A DNA stretch of 64,000 nt from Novosphingobium sp. AAP83 (GCF_001295795.1 NZ_LJHY01000022.1:310001-374000); one strand, 5' to 3'. Shown: positions 53,310 through 63,211, counted from the first letter of the stretch. The notes: generated from the letters alone by a model not told the origin. Program-made: numbers and translations.

Positions 53310-54179
53310 ATGTCTACCACGTTTCAACTCGATACTTCGACGAGCCGCGCGAACCCGACGCCAAGCCCGATGAAGCGCCTGACGATCCCCGCGATCCGCC
53401 AGCGCAAGAAGGACGGGGTCACCGCGCAACCCATCGTGATGCTGACGGCCTATACCGCGCGGCAGGCCCAGTTGCTTGATGAACATTGCGACTTGCTGCT
53501 GGTGGGAGATTCGCTGGGCCAGGTGATTTACGGCCTGCCCTCCAGCGTGCCGGTCACGCTCGACATGATGGCAGCCCATGGTGCTGCGGTGGTGCGCGGG
53601 TCATTTCATGCAGCGGTTGTGGTCGATATGCCGTTCGGCAGTTACGAAGCAGCGCCAATTCAAGCCTTCGAAAGCGCAGCGCGACTGCTCAAGGAGACGG
53701 GCTGCGCTGCGGTAAAGCTTGAAGGCGGCGAAGCTATGGCTGAAACCGTAGCATTCCTCACCGCGCGCGGTATTCCGGTAATGGGCCATGTCGGGCTCAC
53801 CCCCCAGGCGGTTAACGTGCTGGGCGGCTACAATGCGCGCGGCAGGTCCGAGGCAGAAGCGGCCAAGATCATCGGCGATGCGCGTTCCCTATGCGATGCT
53901 GGCGCTTTTGCGATTGTCATTGAGGGCGTTATCGAACCCATTGCCATTGCGATTACCCAAGCCGTTGCCTGCCCGACCATCGGCATTGGCGCATCGGCGC
54001 AGTGCGATGGACAAGTGCTGGTGACCGAAGACATGCTTGGCATGTTTGAACGCGTGCCGCGCTTTGTGAAGATCTATGAAAACATTGCCGGAACCATTTC
54101 AGGCGCGGCAGCGCTTTATGCCAAGGAAGTGCGCGAGCGTACGTTCCCCGGTCTTGAACAGACGTATCAGCCGAAGTAA
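53310..54179 (+). CDS. panB: 3-methyl-2-oxobutanoate hydroxymethyltransferase
   Basis: The 289-residue protein is a complete PanB with Met-Leu-Thr-Ala-Tyr-Thr (usual Tyr-Asp is Tyr-Thr here), Leu-Val-Gly-Asp-Ser-Leu (metal-binding Asp), Val-Val-Asp-Met-Pro-Phe-Gly-Ser-Tyr, Val-Lys-Leu-Glu-Gly-Gly and Gly-His-Val-Gly-Leu-Thr-Pro-Gln. It makes ketopantoate, the first step towards pantothenate and CoA. The ATG follows a TTG in frame, and AAGGA lies about 11 bases upstream. panC is not adjacent. Confidence 0.95.
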   Translation: MSTTFQLDTSTSRANPTPSPMKRLTIPAIRQRKKDGVTAQPIVMLTAYTARQAQLLDEHCDLLLVGDSLGQVIYGLPSSVPVTLDMMAAHGAAVVRGSFHAAVVVDMPFGSYEAAPIQAFESAARLLKETGCAAVKLEGGEAMAETVAFLTARGIPVMGHVGLTPQAVNVLGGYNARGRSEAEAAKIIGDARSLCDAGAFAIVIEGVIEPIAIAITQAVACPTIGIGASAQCDGQVLVTEDMLGMFERVPRFVKIYENIAGTISGAAALYAKEVRERTFPGLEQTYQPK

Positions 54180-54211
54180 CGGCCTATCACCTCCGAACAG
54201 GGAATTTCAGT

Positions 54212-55282
54212 TTGCTGCTCCGCTTCTACAAAGGGTCCATCCTTTTCACACTGGTCTGCCTCGCGCTGGCTGCGGCCTATGGCTGGATGCAGACCGGCAC
54301 GATGAGCGGGACGCTCTCGCTGCTGTGGATCGTATTCGTCTTGTCGATCCTCGAAATCTCGCTGTCGTTCGATAACGCCGTGGTCAACGCAGCCGTGCTC
54401 GAAGACATGGACGAAGTGTGGCAAAAGCGCTTTCTGACATGGGGCATGATCATCGCCGTGTTCGGCATGCGCATCGTGTTCCCGCTGGCGATTGTGGCCA
54501 TTGCCGCAGGCCTTGGCCCTATCGAGGCACTGACGCTATCCCTCAACGACCCCAAGCGTTACGAAGAAATCGTCAGCAGCGCCCATACCGGAATTGCCGG
54601 ATTTGGCGGCGCATTTTTGGCGATGGTGGGCTTGTCGTTCTTTTTCGATGGCGAAAAGGAAGTGCACTGGATCAAATGGATCGAGGAAAAGCTGGCCGTT
54701 GTTTCCAACATCAAGGCCGCCGAAATCGCGCTATTGCTGCTCACGATCTATGGCATTTCGCTGACCCTGCCTGCTGATGATGCGCTGACTTTTATCGTAT
54801 CAGGCGTGTTGGGGCTGGTCACCTTTATTGCGGTCGAAGCGCTCGGCACGATCCTTGAGATGCGGGACGAAGCACAGAAGGCGGCGGGTGTTGTGGTGCG
54901 TTCGGGGCTTGGCGGCTTCCTGTACCTCAACGTGCTGGACGCATCGTTCAGCTTCGATGGCGTGATCGGCGCCTTTGCCCTTTCCAACAACATGGTGATC
55001 ATTGCGCTGGGCCTGTCCATCGGCGCAATGTTCGTGCGTTCGATGACAATCATGCTGGTGCAGAAGGGTACGCTTTCGGAATACCGCTTTCTGGAACATG
55101 GCGCATTCTGGGCGATTATCGCGCTGGGGGCGATCATGCTGCTATCGGCGCGCTATCACATCCCCGAAACAGTCACCGGCCTGATTGGTGCGGCGATGAT
55201 CGGTTTGTCGCTGTGGTGGTCGGTCCGCCACAAGCGCCGCCATCCCGATGAGGAAATCGAAGCGGCTGTCCGCGCCGATTGA
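54212..55282 (+). CDS. DUF475/TerC-like integral membrane protein
   Basis: The 356-residue protein has about nine membrane helices and the TerC-superfamily motif Leu-Ser-Phe-Asp-Asn-Ala-Val-Val-Asn-Ala at about residues 49-58. The related Phe-Ser-Phe-Asp-Gly-Val-Ile-Gly-Ala lies in the second half; these repeated acidic motifs line a putative metal-ion path. TerC relatives export Mn2+ or act in tellurite and metal homeostasis. The start is TTG with GGGAA about 8 bases upstream; the next ATG would remove helix 1. No metal-sensing riboswitch is visible in the short gap after panB. A terminator follows. Confidence 0.88.
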   Translation: MLLRFYKGSILFTLVCLALAAAYGWMQTGTMSGTLSLLWIVFVLSILEISLSFDNAVVNAAVLEDMDEVWQKRFLTWGMIIAVFGMRIVFPLAIVAIAAGLGPIEALTLSLNDPKRYEEIVSSAHTGIAGFGGAFLAMVGLSFFFDGEKEVHWIKWIEEKLAVVSNIKAAEIALLLLTIYGISLTLPADDALTFIVSGVLGLVTFIAVEALGTILEMRDEAQKAAGVVVRSGLGGFLYLNVLDASFSFDGVIGAFALSNNMVIIALGLSIGAMFVRSMTIMLVQKGTLSEYRFLEHGAFWAIIALGAIMLLSARYHIPETVTGLIGAAMIGLSLWWSVRHKRRHPDEEIEAAVRAD

Positions 55283-55290
55283 TCGCCGTT

Positions 55291-55330
55291 AAAGCGCTGC
55301 CGCCCCGGATGGAGCGGCAGCGCGCTTTTA
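55291..55330. terminator. Bidirectional terminator after the DUF475 gene
   Basis: AAAGC-GCTGCCGC pairs with GCGGCAGC-GCGCTTTT across CCCGGATGGA. It ends in T residues on the right strand and starts with A residues on the left. It overlaps the last codon of the convergent CoA-transferase gene. Confidence 0.85.
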
Positions 55331-56392
55331 TACGCCCCGGCCCTTGAGCGAGGGCACAGGCGCTGGCGTTCCGAGGAAGCGCGGGGCTGGTCCCGGCATC
55401 AGGAACCCGTCTTCTTCAATAAATGTGCCGCGCGCCGCGTTGTGGGGATGCTTGGGCGCTTCGAGCAGGCTCAACACCGGGGCAAAACAGATGTCGGTGC
55501 CATCCATGATCGCGCACCATTCGTCGCGGGTCTTGGTAAGGATCAGCGCAGCGATGCGGTTTTTAAGATGCGGCCATTTGGTAGCATCCATCTGTTCTGC
55601 AAATTCCGGATCGGCGTCCAGCCCGGTCTTTTCCAGCAACAGCGTGTAGAACTGCGGCTCGATCGATCCGAGCGAAATGTACTTGCCGTCGCTGGTTTCG
55701 TAGGTGTCATAGAAATGCGCGCCGCCATCCAGCAGATTGACCCCGCGTTCGTCCTTCCATGTGCCGTTGCCGAGGAAGGTATAGGTCATTGCGGAAAGGA
55801 TCGCAGCGCCATCCACCATCGCGCAATCGATGACTTGGCCCTTGCCGCTGCGCTGGGCGGAAAACACTCCCGCCATCACGCCAAACGCCAAGACCATGCC
55901 GCCGCCGCCAAAATCGCCGACAAGATTGACCGGGAACTGCGGCTTGCCGCCTGCCTGGCCAAAGCTGTGCAATGCGCCTGAAAGCGCGATATAATTGATA
56001 TCGTGCCCGGCAAGCGGGGCCATCGGCCCATCCTGCCCCCAACCGGTCATCCGACCGTAGACAAGCTTGGGGTTGTCAGCCAGCAGCACATCGGGACCAA
56101 GCCCCAACCGCTCCATCACGCCGGGACGGAAGCCTTCAATGATCGCATCAGCTTCTTTAACCAGCGCGCGGATCTGCGCGATGGCTGCGGGGTCCTTCAG
56201 ATTGAGCTCCAGCAGCTCGCGGTTGCGGTTCAGAATATCGCGCTCACCGCTATCGCCAACACGCTCTGCCGGTGAAGGACGCTCGATGCGGATCACGCGC
56301 GCGCCATGGTCCGCCAGCATCATTCCGGCAAAAGGCGCGGGGCCTAATCCTGCGAATTCCAGTACCGTCAGCCCTTCGAGTGCGCCTGCCAT
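55328..56392 (-). CDS. CaiB/BaiF CoA-transferase family protein (alpha-methylacyl-CoA racemase type)
   Basis: The 354-residue protein is a class III CoA-transferase-like enzyme: Leu-Glu-Gly-Leu-Thr-Val-Leu-Glu-Phe-Ala-Gly-Leu-Gly-Pro-Ala-Pro-Phe at the start, Tyr-Gly-Arg-Met-Thr-Gly-Trp-Gly-Gln-Asp-Gly-Pro, and Gly-His-Asp-Ile-Asn-Tyr with the conserved Asp. The Met-Thr-Gly-Trp-Gly context and the length near 360 favour the alpha-methylacyl-CoA racemase branch over two-substrate transferases. It acts on branched or steroid side-chain acyl-CoAs. It stands alone; no fatty-acid degradation genes lie near. Confidence 0.9.
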   Translation of the reverse strand: MAGALEGLTVLEFAGLGPAPFAGMMLADHGARVIRIERPSPAERVGDSGERDILNRNRELLELNLKDPAAIAQIRALVKEADAIIEGFRPGVMERLGLGPDVLLADNPKLVYGRMTGWGQDGPMAPLAGHDINYIALSGALHSFGQAGGKPQFPVNLVGDFGGGGMVLAFGVMAGVFSAQRSGKGQVIDCAMVDGAAILSAMTYTFLGNGTWKDERGVNLLDGGAHFYDTYETSDGKYISLGSIEPQFYTLLLEKTGLDADPEFAEQMDATKWPHLKNRIAALILTKTRDEWCAIMDGTDICFAPVLSLLEAPKHPHNAARGTFIEEDGFLMPGPAPRFLGTPAPVPSLKGRGV

Positions 56393-56466
56393 GCCAAAAC
56401 CTCCACCATTAATCGAACGATTGACGGGGGATTAGTCACGCGGCCCTGCCCTGTCGAGGGGACATT

Positions 56467-58062
56467 TCACGATGGATTGCGCAAAGCCCGCGCTTGCAAC
56501 ACTGCCTCGATGCGCGCCGCACCAACATCATCACTCACAGCCGTACGGCCATAGGCCAATAACTTGAGTGCTTGCGGGTTACCGGGGTTCTGCCGCAGAT
56601 AGCGAGCAACCATGGCATTGGCATCCGCAGGACGGCCAAGCGCGCGCATCGCGTGATCGATCCGCAGCAATGTGGGCAGATTAAACCTGATCATGGCAGC
56701 CCTGCCATACATATCCAGCGCACCCAGCCTGTCACCCAGCGCCATGCGCGTATCGGCCGATAAAAGCCAAGCATCCACGGCACCGGGATTGGCTAGCCGC
56801 AAACGATCCGCCACAGATTTTGCGCGCGGCCCCTCACCTGCACTGATCAACCCGCGAAGGTAGGGCACCGCATTTCCGGCAAAGTTCGGCGCATCGGCAT
56901 AACTGATCGCGAGCGCCCCCAAGGATTGCGCCGGAGGAATGGGCTGCGCGGGTCGCTCGCCCAAATCATCGGCCCGCGCGAGCATGGCCGCCCCTTCCAC
57001 TTTCCGGCCTATCGCCAGATAGGCCTGCCCGGTACTTGCCAACAGATAAGGCGGCGCAAAGCCCTGCTTGACCCACAAGCCCGCCGCCTCAACCGCCTCG
57101 GCATTCAGCCCCTGACGACTTAGCGCGCGGACAAACAACATGCGCGCTTGCAGATTATCGGGCTGCATCCGCACCAACCTGTTGAAATGCCCGACCGCCA
57201 GATTGCCGTTGCCCGCCCGGTATTCCAGAATTCCATTTAGCAGCACCACCGCCGGCACATCGCGCAAGGCCGTGCCGGTTTGCTGAAGTATCTTGCGGGC
57301 CAGTGTGGTCTGCCCCGCCCTCGCCGCCAGAACGGCCTGCAAATACAAGGCCCGCACATTGCCCGGATCAACCGATGTCAATTTGCGACAAACTACCAGC
57401 ATCGCCCTGTATTGGCCCATATCGCCAAGCGTTGCGGCATACTCGCTCAGCAGCCCCACATCGTTCGGGGCCACTTGCAAACCTGCCTCAAACCATGGCA
57501 GCGCGGCAAAAAGGCCGAACTGTTCGCGGATCAAAAGCCCCCGCAATTCAAGCGCGCGCGGATCTTTGGGATTCAATTGAACCGCCCGGTCCGCTGCATC
57601 AATGGCCTGCGCCTGCTCACCGCCGCTGAAACGCAAGCGCGCTATATCGATCCACAGCGTCGCATTGTTGCCATCAAGCCGCAACGCCTGATCAAAGGCG
57701 CGCCCAGCCTCGGGCAGACGGCCTTCGGCAAGTTCAAGCCGACCACGAAGATGCCAGCCATGCGCGGCGCTTTCGCTGATGAAATCGCCGCCATAGAGCA
57801 GCTTGCGCGCCTCACGCCGATCACCCTGAAGCAGCAGCGCCTCGCCCAGCTCTGCACGCACCGTGTCCGCTGCTGCCCCGCTGCGCACTGCCGAACGCAA
57901 TGGCGCCTCTGCGGCAATGCCATCCCCTTTCGCCAGTGCCGCCCGGGCTTTGGCAAGGGCGGCGTCCAGTGCATCGCCAGATGCATCGCCGCGTACGGGC
58001 ATAGCGCCGGCCAGCAACAGCAAGGCCAAAGCTGCGCCCAAATGTTTGGAAGGAGAGCGCAT
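56467..58062 (-). CDS. TPR-repeat protein of the XrtA/PEP-CTERM operon (PrsT-like)
   Basis: The 531-residue exported protein has a signal peptide (hydrophobic residues about 10-23, Ala near 25) followed by tetratricopeptide repeats through most of its length, e.g. Ala-Gly-Arg-Ala-Phe-Asp-Gln-Ala-Leu-Arg-Leu and Ala-Ile-Asp-Ala-Ala-Asp-Arg-Ala-Val-Gln-Leu-Asn-Pro. It starts 4 bases after prsR and is the last gene of the operon. Its place matches PrsT of other XrtA systems but it is shorter than the typical form I recall, so I give no symbol. A scaffold role in exopolysaccharide or PEP-CTERM protein export is inferred. Confidence 0.82.
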   Translation of the reverse strand: MRSPSKHLGAALALLLLAGAMPVRGDASGDALDAALAKARAALAKGDGIAAEAPLRSAVRSGAAADTVRAELGEALLLQGDRREARKLLYGGDFISESAAHGWHLRGRLELAEGRLPEAGRAFDQALRLDGNNATLWIDIARLRFSGGEQAQAIDAADRAVQLNPKDPRALELRGLLIREQFGLFAALPWFEAGLQVAPNDVGLLSEYAATLGDMGQYRAMLVVCRKLTSVDPGNVRALYLQAVLAARAGQTTLARKILQQTGTALRDVPAVVLLNGILEYRAGNGNLAVGHFNRLVRMQPDNLQARMLFVRALSRQGLNAEAVEAAGLWVKQGFAPPYLLASTGQAYLAIGRKVEGAAMLARADDLGERPAQPIPPAQSLGALAISYADAPNFAGNAVPYLRGLISAGEGPRAKSVADRLRLANPGAVDAWLLSADTRMALGDRLGALDMYGRAAMIRFNLPTLLRIDHAMRALGRPADANAMVARYLRQNPGNPQALKLLAYGRTAVSDDVGAARIEAVLQARALRNPS

Positions 58063-58066
58063 GGGC

Positions 58067-59446
58067 TTACGTCTGCAAATCGTACTGCTTGAGCAGGTCA
58101 TAAAGTGTGGGCCTGCTTATCCCGAGCAGTTTTGCTGTGCTGGAGATATTGCCCTCACTGCGCGCCAAAGCATGGCGAATGATTTTGCGATCCGTGGCTT
58201 CACGTGCTGTCTTGAGGTTAAGCGGGGTGCCTTGTTCCTGCGCAGAGCTTGGCAAATCAAGATCGGCAGCGGTCACCAACTTGCCATCTGCCATAATCAC
58301 CGCGCGCTTCAGGCGGTTTTCCAACTCGCGCACATTGCCCGGCCAGTTCCAGCTATCGATAGCAGCCAACGCATCGGCGGCCAGCCCTTTGACTTGCGGA
58401 TTCATCTCTGCGGCAAAGCGCAAAAGAAACGTCTTGGCCAGAAGCGTAGCATCGCCCGGACGCTCTGCCAGACTGGGTATCCGCACCACAATTTCGGCAA
58501 GCCGGTAATACAGGTCCTCGCGAAACCGGTTATCGGCAATCATCGCCTCAAGGTTTTGGTGTGTGGCGCAAACAATGCGCGTGTCCACCTCGATTGAGCG
58601 CCGTCCACCAATGCGTTCAATCGTGCGCTCCTGCAAAAACCGCAAAAGCTTTACCTGAAGTTGCAGCGGAATATCGCCAACCTCATCAAGGAACAGCGTG
58701 CCGCCGCTGGCCAGTTCGATCTTGCCTTCGGTTGTTTTGACAGCGCCGGTAAATGCACCTTTCTCGTGCCCGAACAATTCGCTTTCCAACAGGTTTTCGG
58801 GGATCGCCGCACAATTGATCGCAATGAACGATCCATTGGCGCGGTTCGAGGCATCGTGCAGACCGCGCGCCAGCAGTTCCTTGCCGGTACCACTGGCCCC
58901 CAACAACATGACCGATGCGTTGGTATTGGCCACACGCTCTATCGTGCGGGCAACTTTGACCATCTCGGGCGCGGCAGTGATCATCCGGCCCAGCACTTTA
59001 TTGTCAGACGAGGCGCGCGTCGCCAGATTGCGGTTTTCCGCTTCGATCCGCGAAAGATGCAACGCTCGGCGAACGATCAGGCCCAAAGCGTCAATGTCGA
59101 CCGGCTTCTGATAGAAGTCATAAGCCCCCTTCTCGATGGCTTTCAACGCAGATTCGCGCGCGCCATGGCCCGAGGCGACGATCACCTTGATATCGGGGCG
59201 CAGCGCCATGATCTCGTCCAACACGGCAAAGCCTTCGGTCGTACCATCTGGGTCAGGCGGCAGGCCAAGGTCGAGCGTGACAACAACCGGATCTTCTGCG
59301 CGCAACAACGTCAGCGCGCTGGCGCGATCGCCAGCGATAACCACCTCGAAATCTTCATACGCCCACTTCAACTGCGCTTGCAGGCCGGGATCGTCCTCGA
59401 CGATCAACAGCACAGGCCGCTTATTGGGCTGGGTATCGCTCATCAT
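58067..59446 (-). CDS. prsR: PEP-CTERM-box response regulator, sigma-54 activator PrsR
   Basis: The 459-residue protein has a receiver domain (phosphoacceptor Asp59 in Val-Thr-Leu-Asp-Leu-Gly-Leu-Pro-Pro), an AAA+ sigma-54 interaction domain with Gly-Ala-Ser-Gly-Thr-Gly-Lys-Glu (Walker A) and Gly-Ala-Phe-Thr-Gly-Ala (sigma-54 contact), and a Fis-type helix-turn-helix at the C-terminus (Ser-Thr-Ala-Lys-Leu-Leu-Gly-Ile-Ser-Arg-Pro-Thr-Leu). It should activate sigma-54 promoters of PEP-CTERM and exopolysaccharide genes when phosphorylated by PrsK. The start overlaps the prsK stop. Confidence 0.95.
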   Translation of the reverse strand: MMSDTQPNKRPVLLIVEDDPGLQAQLKWAYEDFEVVIAGDRASALTLLRAEDPVVVTLDLGLPPDPDGTTEGFAVLDEIMALRPDIKVIVASGHGARESALKAIEKGAYDFYQKPVDIDALGLIVRRALHLSRIEAENRNLATRASSDNKVLGRMITAAPEMVKVARTIERVANTNASVMLLGASGTGKELLARGLHDASNRANGSFIAINCAAIPENLLESELFGHEKGAFTGAVKTTEGKIELASGGTLFLDEVGDIPLQLQVKLLRFLQERTIERIGGRRSIEVDTRIVCATHQNLEAMIADNRFREDLYYRLAEIVVRIPSLAERPGDATLLAKTFLLRFAAEMNPQVKGLAADALAAIDSWNWPGNVRELENRLKRAVIMADGKLVTAADLDLPSSAQEQGTPLNLKTAREATDRKIIRHALARSEGNISSTAKLLGISRPTLYDLLKQYDLQT

Positions 59447-61578
59447 GCCACCTTCTTGTCGGGAGAGCTCGCGCTCGCCTCGATGGAATCCATCAACGGC
59501 CGGGCTGCGGTTAGCGGCAGGCGCACGGTAAACCGGCTGCCAAGCCCTTCACGGCTTTCGACGTCCAACCGCCCCCGCATCGCTTTGACCAGTTCGCGCG
59601 CTTCAAATGCGCCAATGCCAAAACCACCCTGCCTGGTTGAAACAAACGGCTTGAACAGGCGATTGCGGATGAATTCCGCGCTCATGCCTGAACCGGTATC
59701 GATCACCTCAATGATGCCATTCAACCCATCAACGCTGACCTGCAAAAACACCGCCATCCCTTCGGGGCTGGCATCAAACGCGTTTTGCACCAGATGCAGA
59801 ATGACCTGCTCTAACGCCTCGCGGTTGGCCATCACTTGGCACGGCTGGCTTTGCGTCACGTAAAGCTGCGGCAAGCCCGGCGTGTTATAGCGTGCTGCGA
59901 TCGCTTCGATAACTTCGCTAGCGTCAATATCCTCAACCCGTTCGGTGCCGCTGGTGCCATAGCGGGACAACCGCGCCAGCAGGCTGTTGAGTTTGTCTGC
60001 GGCATTACGCAGCGTGATCAGCATATCGGCGCGAAAGTCAGGGTTCTCGGCGTGCTTCTCGGCATTGCGCACCAGCAGGCTGATCTGGCTCGCGAGATTT
60101 TTAATGTCGTGCATCACAAAAGCAATGCGGCGGTTGAACTCGTCAAAGCGGCTGGCTTCCAGCAAGGCGGACTGGCCGGTATGTTCGGCCAGATAGCTCG
60201 CCAACTGCATGCCAACTACACGCAGCAGATCGAAGTCCTCCCAATCCAGTTTGCGCGCCACTTGGGGACGGCCCAGCACGACCAGCCCCACCAGCCTGTC
60301 AAAATGCAGCAATGGCACCAGCGCCCAAGCTGAATGTTCAGCGAGCATCCAAGCGGGCAAAGAGCCGATCTCGCCCTGATGATCCACGCCTGCGCGCACT
60401 TCATCAAGGTCGACGATAAATGCCCGCTTTTCGAACAAGGGCACGCTGGCAGCCTCCAATGCTTCTGCCGGCACATCCGCCGTCGGCCATTGCCAGCGCG
60501 ATGCTAGAACCAGTTCGCCACTTTCGGCTGGCACCAGCAGCAATCCCGCCGAACTGTCGGTGATATCCGCGACAGCTTGGACCACACGCTCGTGCAGCGG
60601 CGGGGTTTGCGAACCTGCGCGCCCGATGGTGCGCGTGAAACGCAGCCATTCGGCGCGATAGTCATAGCGATGCTGGAAGAAGTGCTTGGCCAGCATGACC
60701 TTGATCCAACCACGCACTCTGCCAGAGGGGATTACCGCGAGCACCAGTACACTGGATACGAACACAAACCCGAGGTGCGCCAATTGGCTGGCATTTCCGC
60801 CAAGCCACGCCAGCGATTGCGCGGCACCAACCATGACGATCATGTATCCACCGATCACCATCAGCGACAGCGATTGGAACGCAACGGCACGCGATGGCGA
60901 AAAGCGCGTTGCCGAGCGGCCTCGCACGGCCCCGATGACTAGCAACCCCGCCGCAGTGATCTGGGCAAGCCCGCGCAATGCGGCAAGCTCCATCGGCAAT
61001 TGGCGCGAAAGATAAGCGATTGTGTATAAGTTGAGATCGTACCCCCAAAGCGTTGCCAATGCCGCGCATGTCCATCGCAAAGCTGTGCGCTGGTGCGCGA
61101 TTGCGCCAGCATAGAGGTTGTGCACCAACACAAGCCCCCCGATCGCCACCAGCAACCGGAACATACCCGATATCTGGAGGATCATCTCCTGTACGCCATG
61201 GTTCGGCCCAAAGCGGAACTGCATCAAGATCAGCAGGAATTGCAGCAATTCGACGAAGACAAGCGATGCGATAACCGGACGGATCGGCCCGACGCTGGTA
61301 TGCCGGCCATCACGCGTGAACAACGCAAGGGTCAGGCCAAGCAGAGCAATGCTGCGCAGCGTTTCGAAGAGCTGGCTAACCAGTGCTGTCGGGCCATTGG
61401 CAGCAGCAACCAGCGACCAAGCCGCGATCACTGCGAATACTGTGATCTCGGTCCAGCCCGATTGCTCGCGTTTGCGGCGGCGTCCATCCCAGCGCCAGCC
61501 GATCAGCAATAGAAATGCAAAGGCAGATGTGATGAACATCCATTGCCCGAGGCCTTGCCAGGTAAGCGGGCTCGACAC
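59443..61578 (-). CDS. prsK: XrtA/PEP-CTERM system histidine kinase PrsK
   Basis: The 711-residue protein has about eight N-terminal transmembrane helices (to about residue 300), a GAF-like domain, and a kinase core. The core has the phosphoacceptor His in Val-Met-His-Asp-Ile-Lys-Asn-Leu, the N box Leu-Val-Gln-Asn-Ala-Phe-Asp-Ala and Asp-Thr-Gly-Ser-Gly-Met. The His-Asp-Ile-Lys-Asn variant is characteristic of PrsK. It pairs with PrsR, whose gene overlaps its end (ATGA), and starts 10 bases after the glycosyltransferase stop. Confidence 0.94.
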   Translation of the reverse strand: MSSPLTWQGLGQWMFITSAFAFLLLIGWRWDGRRRKREQSGWTEITVFAVIAAWSLVAAANGPTALVSQLFETLRSIALLGLTLALFTRDGRHTSVGPIRPVIASLVFVELLQFLLILMQFRFGPNHGVQEMILQISGMFRLLVAIGGLVLVHNLYAGAIAHQRTALRWTCAALATLWGYDLNLYTIAYLSRQLPMELAALRGLAQITAAGLLVIGAVRGRSATRFSPSRAVAFQSLSLMVIGGYMIVMVGAAQSLAWLGGNASQLAHLGFVFVSSVLVLAVIPSGRVRGWIKVMLAKHFFQHRYDYRAEWLRFTRTIGRAGSQTPPLHERVVQAVADITDSSAGLLLVPAESGELVLASRWQWPTADVPAEALEAASVPLFEKRAFIVDLDEVRAGVDHQGEIGSLPAWMLAEHSAWALVPLLHFDRLVGLVVLGRPQVARKLDWEDFDLLRVVGMQLASYLAEHTGQSALLEASRFDEFNRRIAFVMHDIKNLASQISLLVRNAEKHAENPDFRADMLITLRNAADKLNSLLARLSRYGTSGTERVEDIDASEVIEAIAARYNTPGLPQLYVTQSQPCQVMANREALEQVILHLVQNAFDASPEGMAVFLQVSVDGLNGIIEVIDTGSGMSAEFIRNRLFKPFVSTRQGGFGIGAFEARELVKAMRGRLDVESREGLGSRFTVRLPLTAARPLMDSIEASASSPDKKVA

Positions 61579-61588
61579 TACCCGATCC

Positions 61589-62974
61589 TCACCGCGCGCC
61601 TTCGTGCCACAGCACGACGCGCAAGGTTTGCAGCAAGATCAGCAGATCAAGAAACGGGGTGTAGTTCTTGGCGTAGTACAGATCGTATTCAAGCTTGTGG
61701 CGCGAATCCTCAAGCGATGCGCCGTAGGGATAGTTGATCTGCGCCCAGCCCGTGATCCCGGGCTTCACCATATGCCGCTCGGCATAATAAGGCAGTTCAT
61801 CTTCCAGACTGGCGACAAATTCGGGGCGTTCGGGGCGCGGGCCGACAAAGCTCATTTTGCCGGTCAGCACCGTCCACGTTTGCGGCAGTTCATCAATGCG
61901 CAACTGGCGGATCATCCGTCCGATCCGTGTCACACGAGGGTCGTTCTCCTGCGCAAACTGTGCACCGTTGACCTCGGCATCGGTGCGCATCGAACGCAGT
62001 TTGATCACATCAAACGTCTCGCCGTAAAGGCCGACGCGGGTCTGGCGGAAAAACGCCGGGCCTTTGCTATCCAGCTTTACCAAAATCGCAAACAGCACGA
62101 TCACCGGCAGCGTCAAAACCAGCAAGAGCAGACTGACCGCAATATCGAACAGTCGCTTCGAGGCGCTCGATATGGCGCGACCTGATGAGAATCCGTCCGA
62201 GAAAATCAGCCAGCTCGGATTGACAGTATCAAGGTCCACCCGGCCCGTCTCACGCTCCATGAAAGTCGAGAAGTCGTTAACGTGAACACCGGTGGTTTTA
62301 ATCCTGAGCAAATCCTTGAGAGGCAAGGCATTGCGCCGCTCCTCCAGCGCCAGCACCACTTCGCTAACCCCGAGATTTTCAACATACCGCGTGAGATTGT
62401 TGATCGCATCGCGATGGATGGCTTCAATCACGACAGGCGCCACACTGCTCATGCCGATATAGCCGACAATCGCAAACCCGGATTCAGGCTTCTCACCCAA
62501 CTTGCGCAACCGTTCTGCCCGCGCCCCAGCACCAAGCACCAGCACACGGCGGCGGAACGCGGCTGTTCCCAGCAAGCCCCCCAGCAACAGCCGGATCGAC
62601 ACCAGTGATCCCATGGAAAGGAACATTGCGTAAAGCAGGTTGGATCGCCACAGCGTATGTCCGGGCAACAGGAAATAAACGACTGACAGCGCGATGATTC
62701 CAAGGCTTATCGCCACTAGCAATCGCGCCGTTGCATAGCGCAAAGACCGCAATGCTTCCGAGCCATAAACCCCCACCGCGATCATGGCCGTTTGCACCAA
62801 TGCAGCAAAGATCAAAAGCGGAGTCATCCGTAAGGGCACAAGGCCCGGGTCCATCCCGATTTGGTGCGCCCGCACTTGCCAGCCGACTTCGCCTGCCGCC
62901 ATCAGCAGGATAAAGTCCAACAGGCCCAACAGCAGGACCGAATGCGGGATGTAATGTTTGAACAAGCGGATCAT
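61589..62974 (-). CDS. XrtA/PEP-CTERM system sugar transferase (TIGR03013-type)
   Basis: The 461-residue protein is a bacterial undecaprenyl-phosphate sugar transferase. It has four or five N-terminal membrane helices, a NAD-binding-like CoA-type central region (Val-Leu-Val-Leu-Gly-Ala-Gly), and a C-terminal catalytic domain with Lys-Leu-Arg-Ser-Met-Arg, Glu-Leu-Pro-Gln-Thr-Trp and Gly-Pro-Arg-Pro-Glu-Arg-Pro-Glu-Phe. It loads the first sugar phosphate onto the lipid carrier for exopolysaccharide. It is first in the operon with prsK and prsR. A GACCCG-GAG-CGGGTC palindrome lies at 63001-63015 upstream. Confidence 0.93.
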   Translation of the reverse strand: MIRLFKHYIPHSVLLLGLLDFILLMAAGEVGWQVRAHQIGMDPGLVPLRMTPLLIFAALVQTAMIAVGVYGSEALRSLRYATARLLVAISLGIIALSVVYFLLPGHTLWRSNLLYAMFLSMGSLVSIRLLLGGLLGTAAFRRRVLVLGAGARAERLRKLGEKPESGFAIVGYIGMSSVAPVVIEAIHRDAINNLTRYVENLGVSEVVLALEERRNALPLKDLLRIKTTGVHVNDFSTFMERETGRVDLDTVNPSWLIFSDGFSSGRAISSASKRLFDIAVSLLLLVLTLPVIVLFAILVKLDSKGPAFFRQTRVGLYGETFDVIKLRSMRTDAEVNGAQFAQENDPRVTRIGRMIRQLRIDELPQTWTVLTGKMSFVGPRPERPEFVASLEDELPYYAERHMVKPGITGWAQINYPYGASLEDSRHKLEYDLYYAKNYTPFLDLLILLQTLRVVLWHEGAR

Positions 62975-63211
62975 TGCACCGGCGCTCGATACCCCTGCCA
63001 GACCCGGAGCGGGTCAAGTCAAGGTTTGCTCTAGGCACAAAGGGTAAAGCGTCGGTTACTCTGACAATCATAAAACGAGGGCGGTTTTAACTTTTATCAT
63101 TCGTTTACAATAATATAGTTGAAAAATCTAAATTCCGTTGTCGGGTGTTTTTACATATTTTGACGTTAAATCTCTCTGGTAGAGTGGCGCGAACCCTGCC
63201 ATGTCTCACCC

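Noticed and set aside
58661-59863. 400-codon rightward frame opposite prsR/prsK
   Set aside because: It is antisense to two complete regulatory genes with clear domains.
63185-63200. GG-N10-GC sigma-54-like promoter before the patatin gene
   Set aside because: The spacing fits, but the flanking bases match the consensus only partly and the transcript would begin almost at the start codon.
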